A DNA stretch of 64,000 nt from Phylloscopus collybita (taxonomy: Eukaryota > Chordata > Aves > Passeriformes > Phylloscopidae): positions 17,824,001-17,888,000 of the forward strand of contig JAJNNQ010000026.1 in assembly GCA_027886175.1 (NCBI GenBank), written 5' to 3'. A program made the translations under genes and the position numbers. This document shows, piece by piece, positions 27,771 through 40,400 of this stretch (position 1 is the stretch's first letter; every line of letters starts with the position of its first letter). The notes under the pieces were generated by a model. The model saw only the letters and a program-made list of their open reading frames with translations, was not told where the DNA came from and made no database searches.

Positions 27771-28170
27771 GACTGTTTCAGAAAAGATGCTTAGGAAATA
27801 TGCTAGGAAAAAACCCGAGCTGGATCAGCTTTCTTACCTCAGTTCCCTCTTGGCATGGGATAGATAACATCCTTTCATCCCAGAAAGGAGAAAAGTCCGA
27901 CTCAACAATCCAGCGTGTTGATTTTTCCCCACACGATGCCTGCTGCCATGTTAAATAAAGAAAATGATCACTGAGGATGCAGCTTTTGTCTCCAAATATT
28001 TGAATACTGCCTTTTAGTGACAAGGACCCCAGGAACCTTCGCACATCTGGCAGCAGACACCACTGGCTGCAGCTGCTGCAATGGGATTTTTCCTCAACCC
28101 TATTTCATTTCCAGCTCTTTTTTCTTCCCCATCCTGAGGAAGTTTAATCACCAAGCATGGCTGGGGAAGA
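27771..28170. other. Non-coding stretch between microsatellites
   Basis: No gene is supported. Open frames of about 67-88 codons overlap on both strands and carry no recognisable features. GC content is a little above the desert to the left. Confidence 0.4.
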
Positions 28171-28452
28171 AAAAGAGAAGAAAAAAAAAAAAAAAAGAAG
28201 GAAAGCTGGCATTGCAATCACAAGCTTTCTTGGTTTTGTCCTAGAGACAGGGACTGCAGCAACCACCTTGCATCTTTGTCTAGTTATTTTAGCATGTGCG
28301 TGCAAGAGGGGAGGAAAAAAAAAAGACAGAAAATTATTCAGGCATAATGCAATAGACATAAAGAGACAAAAAGACAAGGAGAGAAAGAGAGGGGAAGAGA
28401 AAGAGGGAGAGTGAGGGAGGGAGAGGAAACAGACTAAGAGAGGGAGAGGGGG
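28171..28452 (+). repeat. Purine-rich (A and GA) low-complexity region
   Basis: An A run with G interruptions (about 28171-28202) is followed by mixed sequence, a short A run near 28315-28324, and then an almost pure purine tract from about 28360 to 28452 made of GAGAG and GGGA units. Long homopurine tracts of this type can adopt triplex structure and are often nucleosome-poor; that is general knowledge, not shown here. Confidence 0.85.
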
Positions 28453-28640
28453 CTGTCAGTGCAGATAAATCTGCATATGGAAATCAGGGTTATCCTGGGT
28501 ACAGTTTTATTTAACCATGATGTACTGTTTTTTTAATTAGACAGGAATTTAAAGAAGGAAATGAGAGATTCTTACAGACACAGGAGCAAATGAAGCATTT
28601 TAAATCACGGCAAAGCTTTCAGAGCAAGCTGTAGCAGCAA
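28453..28640. promoter_or_regulatory. Putative conserved non-coding element
   Basis: The sequence has motif-like blocks such as 'ctgcatatggaaatcaggg', 'tttttaattagacagg' and 'atttaaccatgatg', without repeat character, directly downstream of the purine tract. It could be an upstream regulatory element of MMS22L or part of a distal developmental enhancer cluster. The call rests on motif density only. Confidence 0.3.
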
Positions 28641-29224
28641 CAGCAAAACTTTTTATAGCAACTTTCTTACTAGAAGGAAGTTTTGTGCACTGCTGCTATT
28701 TTGCACCCAAAATCCAGGCAAAACTGGAAAATATTTCATTTTGAAATGAAACCAAACCATGGTAATCCAAAATAATACAACACTTAAAAAACCCAAAAGA
28801 CAAAAAGCCACTATGTGCACAGTATGAAGTTTAGGCTAGTTTCTGCCAGGCATAGGTTTTAGGACTTTTGCTCTGGCCCCCATTCTGTGGTGACTGTCAC
28901 ATCCAATAGAGATGCTGCAGTAAATGCTAGGAGTGATACCTAGCTTGAATTTCAAATGCACTAGACACTACTTGCCAAGCTTGATGAGATTTGTGTGCGT
29001 TTGGGGGATATGAGCATTACCTGACAAACATAGGAAGGTTGGATCTGGATCAGTAAGGCATCAGAAAAGACCAGGAGAACCTCATGCCCATCTCTGTGAG
29101 GAAGCATGGGAATGAGTGAACTGAGAAGGCTGAGGAGAAGAAGTGAAATGAGGTGCAGGTAAAGTCCAGACAAGAAAGATACAAGAGAAAGGGCAGGAGA
29201 GAGTTGCAGTACAAGAGAACTTAC
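28641..29224. other. Intergenic sequence upstream of MMS22L
   Basis: No gene is supported. A 70-codon minus-strand frame (28961-29173) has low-complexity leucine/serine content and no recognised motif. Confidence 0.5.
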
Positions 29225-29519
29225 AGGAAAGATGGGGCAAGACTATTTATAACAGCATGTAGTGAAAGGACAGGGAGGAATGGGTTCAACTTGAGAGTAG
29301 GTTTAGATAGGTATTAGGAAATCTTTACTGTGAGGGTGGTGAGGCACTGGAGCGGGTTGAACAGCAATGTTTTGGATGCCCCATCCCTGGAGGGGTTCTA
29401 GCCCAGGCTGGACGAGGCTCTGAACTCCCTGGTTTAGCTGAAGTCACCGCAAGAGGGTTGGAAGTAGATGATCCGGCCCCTTCCAACCCAAGCCATTCTA
29501 TGGTTCCATGATTCAGTGA
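29225..29519 (+). mobile_element. CR1 LINE 3' end, sense orientation
   Basis: The wording 'gaaatctttactgtgagggtg', 'gtgaggcactggagc', 'ccatccctggaggggttc' and 'ttccaacccaagccattc' ending in 'tctatggttccatgattca' is a canonical avian CR1 3' end with its terminal short repeats. It ends only about 70 bases before the CpG island, so the MMS22L promoter begins right beside it. Confidence 0.93.
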
Positions 29520-29559
29520 GCACAAGGGAGGCAGCTGAACAGCAGTAGCAAGACGGTGG

Positions 29560-30120
29560 CGTTCACGCGCGAGGTGGCCAAAAACCACTTGGGGTGGCCA
29601 GCCCGCTAAGCGACGCCCAGCTACGCAGGGACAGCCGCAGGCCTGTCAGCCGTGGGAGGAGCGGCGGGCGGCGCTTCGCCGCGGGGTGGGCACGGCGGGA
29701 CGGGCGGGGCGGGGAAGGGGAAGGAGAGGGCGGGAGCGGGGCCGCGCTGCCGCGGCGGGAAGGAGGCGGAGCGGGAGGAGGAAGCGCGGCCGGGGCGGAG
29801 CGGCCGGCGGCCAATGGGCGCCTTGGCGCCTGCGCAGTGCGCGGGTGGCGGCGGCGCGCGGGCCGTACGGAAGGGGCCCGGGCGCGGAAGGGGAGCGGCG
29901 GCCCGGGCGGCCCGCAGGCACCGCGCAGGCACCGCGCAGGCACCGCCGGAGGCCCTCCGGGGCTGGCCCGGCGGGGAAGAGCCCGGGGCAGAGGGCGGCG
30001 GCGCGGGGCCGAGGCGTTACACGTGCGGGTCGTGTTCGTAGGGGCGCCCCCGCGGCCCGCCCTCCTGCGCCCTGCCGCTTTGCAGCTGCTGCCCTTGAAT
30101 TGCAGCCGCCTGGAACGTTC
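29560..30120 (+). promoter_or_regulatory. MMS22L: MMS22L CpG-island promoter and exon 1 region
   Basis: A classic CpG island of roughly 550 bases, very GC-rich and dense in CpG, lies just upstream of the first coding exon. Visible elements are a GC box at 29702-29710, a CCAAT box at 29811-29815 ('ggccaatggg'), an NRF1-like 'tgcgcagtgcgc' at 29831-29842 and an E-box CACGTG at 30020-30025. There is no TATA box, as is usual for housekeeping and DNA-repair genes. The order CCAAT then NRF1 suggests initiation soon after 29840 on the + strand. Long frames in several phases on both strands (up to 280 codons) arise because GC-rich DNA lacks stop codons; they are not genes. The exon 1 donor is unresolved: candidates are GTAGGG at about 30038 and GTACGG at about 30195. 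Confidence 0.8.
29913..29945 (+). repeat. Three-copy 11-bp tandem repeat in the CpG island
   Basis: The unit CGCAGGCACCG occurs three times head to tail without mismatch. It lies in the probable 5' untranslated exon or just downstream of the start site. Confidence 0.95.
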
Positions 30121-31240
30121 TGCTTGGAGAACAAGGAGGTTGAGGTGCTTAAAGTCCTTAATTGTTTCCGCTGCATCAGGGATGTGGTAGACAAGTACGG
30201 AACTGATGGGAATTATGGCCGGGAAGAGCTGCCCTCTTCCTATGTGACTGTGCCCCCAGGGTTTTCTATCGCGTGGGCGATTTTGGTACCGCGAACTGAA
30301 TAGGTTTGCCTTAGGAGCTCTTGTGGTTGAGAGCATTCTCTGCCTCACCAGCTGTGCCAACACCCGTTCGTAGGGTCCTGCTGTAAACTGGAGCACGGAA
30401 GTCATTCTTTCCCTACTTGCACAACCGCCTGCTCCGCAGGAATGTGAATGGATGTGAAGAAATAGAACAGAAACTGTTTTCTTTTCTTTTTTCCCTTGAG
30501 CTTATTTTTTATTTAAACCTCTATTACTAACCTCTAGCCATGGTATATACTAGTTTCTGCAAGAACCATATCAAAATCTACCAGCAAAGAAGTTGAAATT
30601 TTTAATTTAGAGTTTTAGTTATATTATTTGTGTATTTTTATAGGACTCTCTGACACTCGTTGCTTAGTTCTGCTCTTTCAGTATATTGAATATGAATATA
30701 ACAATATTAAGTGTTCAGTGAACTTCTTTTGGTCATGGCAATCCTTCTTTGGCTTTGTTTCTCTTTTTTCAGATTCCAAAGTAGTTAGATTTTTTTTTTT
30801 AATATTGGGAACCTGTAATACATGATGTACTTCCACAGCATAGCTACTCTGGTTATAAAATGGAGTGTTGCTGGAAGTAGCTTTGTAATGCATTCCTGCT
30901 TTATAACCTACTGCTAATCTAACCTCACCACTAATTAACTTAGAGAGCTAAACAAGAAGAAGATGTACCTGTTTGGGTTTTATTTTAAGTCACTGATATA
31001 TCTTCCCTAGCATGCTCTGTTCAATGAGGATGTGCTTGCACAAAGTGGCAGAATTGTGTGACAGGGCATGTGACCATGACTGCCCTTCTTGGTGGTGTCT
31101 CTCAGCTCTTATTTCCATATTTCAGTTGGTCAGATCTGTGTCCTCACTTGAGCTGAAGGATGACATGGAGTTGTAACAATGAGAAATTTATTTGAAGAAA
31201 TGCTATGAGTATTTTTGTATTTATTTATTTTCTGGGCCAG
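30121..31240 (+). other. MMS22L: MMS22L intron 1 (5' end uncertain)
   Basis: Non-coding sequence between the CpG island and the first coding exon. The acceptor 'ttctgggccag' ends at 31240. The GC content falls quickly after about 30,200. No repeat of note was seen. Confidence 0.6.
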
Positions 31241-31428
31241 GTGAAAACAATGGAGGATGACTTTGGGGCTTCCTCCACATCCCCATTTCTCACTGAAAGC
31301 TTGGAGCTGGCGATGGAAGTGGAGCATGAGAGCTCAAGGCCGTCTTGCTTTTCTTGTGCTTTTGACAGCCAAAATGGAGGGAGAAGGTTCTCTGCAGATT
31401 CTTATTTAGCAAGTGGTTCTCTTAAGAG
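31241..31428 (+). CDS. MMS22L: MMS22L exon 2 (first coding exon)
   Basis: The acceptor AG ends at 31240, nine untranslated bases follow, and the ATG is at 31250. It encodes residues 1-59 and two bases of Arg60. The donor is AG|GTATGG at 31429. An in-frame ATG at 31205 lies inside intron 1 and is not used. Compared with human, the first 20 residues diverge and appear a few residues longer, while 'LTESLEL' and 'SYLASGSLKR' align well. Confidence 0.93.
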
Positions 31429-34400
31429 GTATGGGATGTTTTTCTTAATTACAAATATAAATATATTGAATAAATATATAGAATACAAATAAAGGCCTTC
31501 TAAGATGTTTTTTCCATTCATGTTTGGTGCCTTTGAATGCTGACAGGTTTCCAAATCAGTTTGTTCTTCAGCTCTTCTGATCCTGGAATCAGCTTTTTGA
31601 TACCAAGGTGGGAAGGGCTGTTGTGTTGATAAACAGCTTTGAACCGAGCTCTAGATGCAGTTCTTGGCTTTCTGAACTTACTTTTAAGATACTGTAATGG
31701 ACATTTACAAGCCCAGTAAGATAATTCAAAACTGGCTTTATGGGCAGCAGCATCTGAGATCAACTAAACTTCTGAGGAGGCTTCCACACTGCTTTTCCCT
31801 GTCACATGCTCTGTTAAATGCTGACTGTTTTTCTCTCTCTTCTGTTCTGCCTGGCTCCCCCAGATTGCTGGGGCTGGCTCTAGTAGCTTTAAGACTGTCT
31901 TTCTCAAAGCTTCACCCTTGCATGCATTCTGGTTTAAGGTTCTGAAGTCATAGACGTAGCAAGTAAGTATTGTCTGTGAGATTTTAAAATGTCATTTTGG
32001 TTTAGTTGTTATCTACCTTTTTGTCTGTCATTCAGCTTAGTTTTCTGTGCTGTTTGCTCATCTCAAGGGGTTGTCTTGTTTTTCCTACAAAAGCCTAATC
32101 TGTCTGTCTGTCTTCCTGCCAGGCTTCGTATTTTGTGTTGTTACTTTTTTTTTTTCAGTGTTTTCCCTAAAGGTTTAAGGAGGGGTCCACTGCACCTCCC
32201 CCTTTCTCTGCCTGATTTATCATATATTGTAGTTGCATCAGAGCACTCATTCAAACTTACGTCAAGTAGATGATTGAGGGATCCTGTATCTGCATGAATA
32301 TATCAATAGTGGATTCCACATTGACAAAGAAACATTTCACCTGTAATTGTTTCTGTCATTAAAACTCACTGAGGAGCTTGTATATAGACAGGTTTCCCAG
32401 TCACTATAGTTGTGATAATACTGTTCTTCTGCTATGTATTCATATTGTCTACCTGAATTGCAAAGTCCTAGAAAAGCCTCCATGTGAGGGACTCTTCTGT
32501 CATTGTTGCTTGGAACTGCAGTACCTGGATTTAGTTGCTAGAGGCTTCAAAACAGTCCAATGTTCATGAAGTTACCAAATGAGCTAAGGTGTTATGGGAG
32601 GTTGAGCCGATTATTCAGCAGATTCTCTTTTTGTCTCTGAGAATAAAATAGGAAATAGTGCGTAGTTCATGCAAAATATGACTTTTGTGTGTGATGTAAT
32701 GGAAACTAAGTGCTTGCCCAGTATATGTTTTTAAAATAATTTTTTTTTTTTACATATTAGAGAACTGAGCTTCATCTGTGTGGAATTATTTTACAAAAGG
32801 CAGTGGGAAATTCTGAGATAATTTATTGTGCTGTCATGCGGTTTGCTGGGATTTTTAAAATTCAAGTTAATGAAACATTTTTTTATTTGCACACTTATAA
32901 TGTTTTAATGATACAGGTGTCTGAATTTCTCCACTTTGAGTAAAATGGTAATTCTGGTGTTATTTAATTTTTTTTAGCAAGAGCAGAGGGTAGTTATGGC
33001 CTAGTGTTAGCTTAATTTATAATGACAGGGTCCCATTTTGACCCTCATCTGTTCATCTGCCTAAAAGCGTGCTTTTAGCACTGTGTTCAGCATATGTATT
33101 ATTAAATGTATGTAAATGAACAAATGTATGTTTTAACATTAGCTACGAGGTGTGTGCTAATGCTAGTATGCTTTGAGACAGATCCCAAGCATGCATAGCA
33201 GTGTGTTATCTTACCTAGCAGCCTCTTCTCTTCACAGTCTGTATGTTAGGTCTCAGCCCCTTTGTAAGTATGAAAATACTTCAGGTGGGTAACCTGTTAA
33301 TTTTTGTTTCCAAAATACACTGTGACCTGTGACTATATCCTATTTTTATGCTCTTGAAGCTAGGAGTTATCATATTTCTACAGATCATATTGCTCTAAAA
33401 GATACAACCTGTCTTTGAGACACCTGTCATGTACATGTTGCTGATAAATTCAGAAAGTATTGGTGGCACGTATGCCAGCTGTAAATATTGTACTCCATAG
33501 GTTTATTACTGGAAAGTGTATGAATATTGAATGGCTCTATTTTGCAGGGTTTTGCTGAGACTAGATCCTTCTCCAAATGACTATGAAGAAAATACAGTGG
33601 AATTGTTTGGCTTTCAGTGGGTTACTGAAACGGCATTAGTCGAATCCTGTGGATTTCTCTTTGGATTACTTAGGTATGATAAGATTGTATTTTATAATTA
33701 TAATTATAATAAATAATCTGTTATTATACCTACTGTAAGGGTGTAACAAACTTTTCACATTTTCAAAAGTAACATCATAAAAGACTGTGGGCTGTGCAGT
33801 GCATCTAAAAAAGATTAATGCTGTCTGTTTAATGCTCCAGCAAGTGATGGATAAGACACAGATGGAATTGCAGGAAGAAGTACATTGTGTCATGGATTCT
33901 TAGTATTATGTGACTTATTATTAAGTTTCTAAGTAGTGTGAAGCATATCTTAGCCATCACCGGATAAAAAAAAAAAAAGTATAGTTATTGCAACAGAGTG
34001 TTGGGGTTAATTTAGAAGGCTCTAGCTTCAGAGTTATATGAATAGACTATGTAAGATTTCCTTGAATGAGATTGTGCTACCCATATAATTGAAGTTGTCT
34101 TTTGAAGATTTTTAGTGCATGAAGGAAAGTGGAGGTTAAAAATCAAATACTATAAATGCTGGATGCAGTGCTTTCTTCAATTGTTTGGATTAGGATAGCT
34201 TCAGCAATCTCTTCAGATACAGTTACTCAGTGTTTGACTAATTCAATGTAGATGCTTAATCTGGTCAATGCAAATACACAGATCACTGATAATCCTCTTT
34301 GCTACTGATAATCCTCAGGATGTACAGCACATACAGAGAGTGGATGGAAGAGGAGCTTTTGTATGATTTCACAAATATATGTGATGTATTCCATCATTCC

Positions 34401-37400
34401 TTTCATTACAGTGGATTTTTCCATCCCTTTCGTGTATGACCAAGGGCATGATGTGCAACATGATTGATAGGGTCTGGCTTATTGGAACATGGTGACATAG
34501 ATGACTGGAAGTGTATTAAAACCCCTATTATTTAGCTTTGCTTGTTTGATGCAAGATTTGACCTCACTTTTTAAAAAAACCCCAAAGTGATAAAGGGGGA
34601 GAGAGGAGTATAATTAAGTTAAAAGTTTCAGCGTTTAGTCTGACTTTTAAACTGTTCATTAGTATAAATCACTGGGCAGTGACACAGGAATGTTGAACTA
34701 AATGGCTATTTTAAAAGTTTGGTTTTTTCCCTGTAATGTAAATTGCTCTGTAATTGTAATAAAAATGAACATAAGGCATAATGTATTTTATTGTGGTTTT
34801 TAAGTTATTCAAGCTGTACATCCTTTAAAACCTACTGACCTGGGAGGAATAATGGATTTCAGCTAACTCTTGGCCAAGTGGTTGATTGCTAAGTTGTCTT
34901 TTGGTCTGACAATTCTTTTGGTCTTGCAGTTCCTCTGCTAAGGGGGATGTTGCTGCAAAGACATAGTTCATTTTTTCAGTCATGAAATGGAAGAGTTTCT
35001 TTAAACAACTGAAAGTTGAAAAACTTCTTTTTCCACTCTGGAAATTCAATATGTTAAGTACAAGTTACAATAGTTTTTGAGGATAGGGTAGATGTAAATA
35101 GTTAGAAGTATGAGGTACAGTTAATACTTATATTTAAATATATGCTTACATAAAGCTAGTCTCTTTTAATGTCTGAGATTATACTTAATATTATAATTAA
35201 AATTATTTACAATTTTAAATATTCTAATAAATAATAGTATACTGCAGAACTGCAAGTTAAAATAGTAATTGCATAGTAAAAATTCTTATTTATGGGTTTT
35301 CATTTGATAGAAGTGTGAGTCAAAGTCAATGAGGCTATGTAACCATTTAAGTGGGTGTATTAAGATAATATATCTTTGATTGATAAGCAGAAGTACCAAT
35401 TTAACTGTTGGAATGTCTATTTGCAAACCAAATGATTTAATGGTTAACAGCCACGAGCATCAATCCTTGAGGTATAAATGCAAATTGAAATGAAAATTAT
35501 TTATTTAATTAATGGTATTTTTATGTTTCTTGTCCAGTTTGTGCTTTCATTTTATCAGCCCACTGTATTCTATCTTAGTCAATTCGCTGGAGAGTCTTTT
35601 TCTTTTCTGTGTGGCTCCTTCCTGGTACCTTCCTTCTCTAAACTCCTGTCTCAACAGCCCTGTGTCATAAAGCCCTCCTGCTTCTGACTTCCTTCCTTTT
35701 TACTTGCTTGAAATCCTTGAAAGATCAAGGCAGAAATTTAACTTTGATTTCAAAACAAACAAAAACTCTACAACCCACCTAAATGATTGAAGGGTAGCTG
35801 ACATGGCTTTATCCAAGAAAGCAAGAAAGAGCTAAGGGAGATCATTTTACTGTGTGTTTGCACTTTAATATGCAAGTTACAACCTGTAGTTTTGTGTCTT
35901 TTAGATGCTTCCTATTTTTCAGGGTTTTTTTCATAATAACATTTATTTTGTGTTAGATCCAAGTAGCCTATTTTAGAATCCTTCAGTAGTTACTGCTTTG
36001 ACTGTATAAGAAATGAGGCAGAGAGCTCCCTCCTCAATTCATGCAGCATTTTCTTTAAAAAGTCTGTCTGGCACAGTTGTGCTTTACATATATTTAGTTT
36101 AGTACTTCTTTATCTCTGTGGAGATTCTACCGGAAGAGCACTTGCAAATAACAGTTGTTACAGAATATGGTTGAACGTTGAACCTGTGTTACATCTTTTT
36201 TTAAAATATTCATTTACAGTGGCTCTTAGCTTCTTTAAAAATGTTCTTTTTCCTCTCCTTTAGCTTTTCTAAAGACACCTCCTTTTACTCCACTGTATTT
36301 GTTGCTGTTTATGCTTTGTGCGGGGGTTTAGGAGCTGACCCCCCTAAGCAGGAAGCAGAGCTGCTGCTGACAGGATCTACTAATGCACATTCACAAGTGG
36401 ATTAATTTAGTGTGTATTGCGGGTGTGTCATGAGGGCGAACTTTCAGGTTTATATCTGTGGTCAAATACGAAGTGGAGTTATGCTTGTGGAAAGATCACT
36501 TGCGGGGAGTGGCTTCTGGGGATTTTTGTCTGTATTGTGTTTTGCCTTCCCCGGTATTTAGGCAATTGTTGTGGGTTTTTTTTTTGTTACTGTGTTTAGT
36601 GATTTATAAACATGCAAAAATTCTATTCAGTGTCATCCCTTCACACTTGGGTATGTCCATTGCCTTCCACTAAAACTCTTTTCTAAGTTACATTTCCATA
36701 AGCTTTCTCAGAACTACAAAGCAAGAAACAACTCTTACCTTTCTCTGTTCTATTTTGAGCTTACTAAAATGGAGTTAAACAACTTTTACCTATTTAAGTA
36801 CCATAAATCTTTGTATTCCTTTAATTAGGCAACAGATACACAGACTGGAAAACCTAGTACAAATGGGTTCATCTGATTTTGGTAAGTTTTACAAATTTAA
36901 TTTGATATTGCAATAAGCAACTGACTGCCTTTCGTTAAAGTAGTAAATTCTCACAGATCACACTTGTGCTTTGACTCTTGACCAAAGAATTTTGGAGTGT
37001 GCCTCAAAACAGCATATAAGCAGCATAAAACTGCAGTAAGGGTAGAAATACATATACCTCAACTAATGAAGTAAGATAGTAGGGAAATAGTGGAAATGTC
37101 GGGAGTCACTTTGGAAACAGATTTTCCTGGATGGTAGATGCACAGGGCAATCCTTACTGACCTTAGTGGGGCATTTTGCATTAATTTGACTTAAGATGTC
37201 ACCCCTAGAGCAGAATTTGGCAAAACTATTAACTTTTAAATAAAACCAGAAAATTTCATCAAACATCCAAGCAATTATTTTAGTTACAAAGGTAGTGGCT
37301 TGGAATTTTTTTTAGTGTTCCATTGGCTTACGTTTAAATGAGTTAGTGATATTTGCTTAGTTTAGAGTTATTTACAAACTTAATTTATCTTTGCAGTAGG

Positions 37401-40400
37401 ATCGATGAAACGGGATCACTACAAAATGCTTTGTTTCAATTAAGTACTGAGGCATGAGAAGCAGCATGTTTCTGAAGGATTATTGCAGCCTTGGGCTTAT
37501 TGTAAGTGGAAGGCTGAATTACTTAGCAAGTTGAGAAGTTCAGTAATTACTCAGAAATAAACTGTCTATAGTGTCTTCTCATTACAGGTAACATGCTAGT
37601 GTTCTATGAGTGAATATTTTTACACATTACTTTTATTTTTTTATATTGTCATGTTCTGCCATTTAAATCATTGATGCGAATTTATCAGCTTCTTTCATAT
37701 GCAGTTATTGATAGTATCCAAAAAACCTAATCTTTTCGACATAAATGGAAATAGCCTGTTTTAAATTACATTTGAACTTTTATATTGTAGCTGGACATCA
37801 AGAAACTGTTCTGTAGTTAGTTTCTTTTTCACTTAAATTTAAGTGAAATAAAGCACCTGCTTGGTTGTCTTCTCTTCTCTGTATCCTGGTCTTCCACTTG
37901 TCAATTAAGCTAGTAAAATGAAGAACTTGAATTTTGTGCTTTGCACCAGACTTTCTTTCTGCATCAGAACAAGTCACTGATTCAGCTGTGACTCAGTTCC
38001 CCCTTTATAGAAGTGGGCTTCAATCATGAGGATTGAAATATTTAAAATGGTTAGGCAGGGTCATGTTAGTTAGCATCGATGTCTTAAATAAATATGCTGT
38101 CACCACTGTTTAAAACCCCAATTAAGAGTTTTGGCTCAGAAAATCTGTGTTATACTGTGTGTTTATATAGATATCAATATTGTACATTAAATTTTGTTTC
38201 CTATCAATCTTGAGCTTTGGAGACTTTGTACTGAGAACTGTGTAATGTAGGAGGCATGTAAAAATACTGTAATAAAAAATTTTGCTTAAACAGAACTACT
38301 GAGAATTTAGGATACAGTATTTGTTATTGCTACAAATCAGCAGTAATATCTATAAATAATTACTTTAAGAGCATCAGTTCACTCTGTCCTAAACTTGTGG
38401 TTCATTACCATGGCAGGTAGCCTGTACACTGGAATATTCTGGTGCTTGTACCAGTTGATTTGCTTTGCCCACTGAGTGTTGCTCAAAAGATAGAGATAGG
38501 CTTGTATGCACAAAGCTTTATTTTTGAGGTCTGTAACAAGTGACATATACAAACTTCCAGGTTAACTGGAGGAGATGGGGGGAAACAAAAGGGAAAGTAG
38601 AGTGAGAGCAAGATTAAAAAAAAAGGGAAGACTCCCCAGTGGTCAGCTGGGGAGAGGAGCATGGAGAACTGTCTTTCCTTGGCTGTGCAGTCCAGTGTAG
38701 TAGGTGACCAAGAGTTTTTGCCATGCATCTCCTCTAGGGTGATGCACTTTGGTTTGGCCCTGCTCAAGGTCCTCATTTGATGCTTGCATTGAAGATGCTC
38801 TGAATAATCAGCATGTGTTGTAATCATGTACATGTGTTGTAGATCAGGTACACTGTTGCAGACTGACTGCTTGCTAAGCTTTTGTGTGTATATATATTAT
38901 TGGGCAGTAGTTATTTGGAATTTAAATTACTATATTTTGTTTGTTGTGCGCTAACTTTCATCTTTCTCTAATATAAGCTGAAAGCTAGAAGGCAAGGTGT
39001 AGGAATAAATAACAATGGTAATAGTGAATCTCTACTCTAATGAGGGTGTTTGAGCTTGCAGGTGTAACGTGAGGATGGTAACACTCTGAGAACAGCAGCT
39101 TCAGAGAACAAAGGAAAGGAGGCATATAAACAGAATAACTACCTGAAAGGGTACAGAACTGCAGGTGAAAGGCAGGATTGTGAATGGATGGCTCTTAGCA
39201 TTAGCTGAAGATTCTGTGCAACAGTGATGCTTCCAAGGAAAAGTTACAAAGTATATTTACAAATAGGTTCACCTGTTTAAGTTTGTCAAAAGAGAAGGGT
39301 GCTGATAAATTGTTTTACCCATGTCTTTTACTGAAGGTGTCTTGGAAGCAGTCAAGCAAGCAGGGCAGTAGGACTAAATGATTTCTTCTAGCACTGAGTG
39401 CTTATCCTCTCCTTTCCTGCGGGTCTTCTTTTCTATCTGTATCTTGATATGTGCCTGAGATGATAAGATAAAGAATGGATCCCTCTGGCAAGATGACATT
39501 TTGAAGTGGGTGTTTACCATCAGTCACCTCCCAACTTGTCCTCAGAGGATGTCTTTCCAGTGGTCTGGTTTAATTACTGTGGAGAATACAAATGTTAAAC
39601 AAGTCATGCTGTGGTCACATCTGCTTTAAGTATTTATCTCTTTTGCTTCAGGTCAAGCTGCACACTTGCACTCTGAAGCAGAGAGCATCAGGCATCAATG
39701 TCTTAAGTTTTTGCATTATGTAAAAGTTTTCATCTTCAGGTGAGATTTAGACACATTTTACTAAATTGGGTACTGAGTTTTCTGTATCTGCTACTTACCT
39801 GTTCTCTGATTGTGTGCATTTTTCTGTGCATTCAGGTATCTGGAACCCCCTAAGGTGGAAAATGATGGGATGGTGCATCCTTACGAAGAACTAGAAGCTC
39901 AGTTACCGTCAGTGTTGGTGGAAGAGCTTCATGCTTTGACTGTGCATGTTGGTCACCTTTGTGAACTTCCTAGTAATGTTCTGGCAGCATTTACTATTCA
40001 AAATCAGGCAAAGGTTGGTGTCTTTTTATAATTTGAATTTTTTTATATGGCACTATGTGTTCTACTTGAAAAATTTTGGCTTAATATAAGTTCATCTTTT
40101 TGGTTTGTTTTGGTTTTTTTTATTAAGTGCTATCTTGTACTTGGTAAACACAGCTAATAAGATCTGGATTTTCTGTTATTTTATTTATCTATTTTCATTC
40201 TATAGCTTTAGAATTCTTCCTGTGGTATACAAATGATAATGCCAATTACAGGTAGGTAAGTAGGCTTGAATTAGCATAGTTTGTTTAAAAATTCCTTGGT
40301 AATTGTCTGTAGTAAAGTTTAAAATTTCTGAGCATCCCAGTAGGAAGGGCTTTTCTTTAAAAATATATTCTGAAATCTGACTCAATGGGAAAAGATATTT

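Noticed and set aside
28144..28414. Overlapping frames with poly-lysine or poly-phenylalanine
   Set aside because: They come from the A and GA tracts.
29563..30405. Long minus-strand open frame of 280 codons over the CpG island, with several overlapping frames of 100-200 codons on both strands
   Set aside because: Peptides are Arg/Pro/Ala/Gly-rich translations of GC-rich DNA where stop codons are rare. No domain is seen and several phases are open at once. It is promoter DNA.
31205..31249. Upstream in-frame ATG extending the MMS22L start by 15 residues
   Set aside because: It lies before the splice acceptor at 31240, inside intron 1, and the human protein starts at the ATG equivalent to 31250.
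38483..38833. 116-codon minus-strand frame in intron 4
   Set aside because: No motif or family resemblance; it lies within an intron defined by well-supported exons on both sides.
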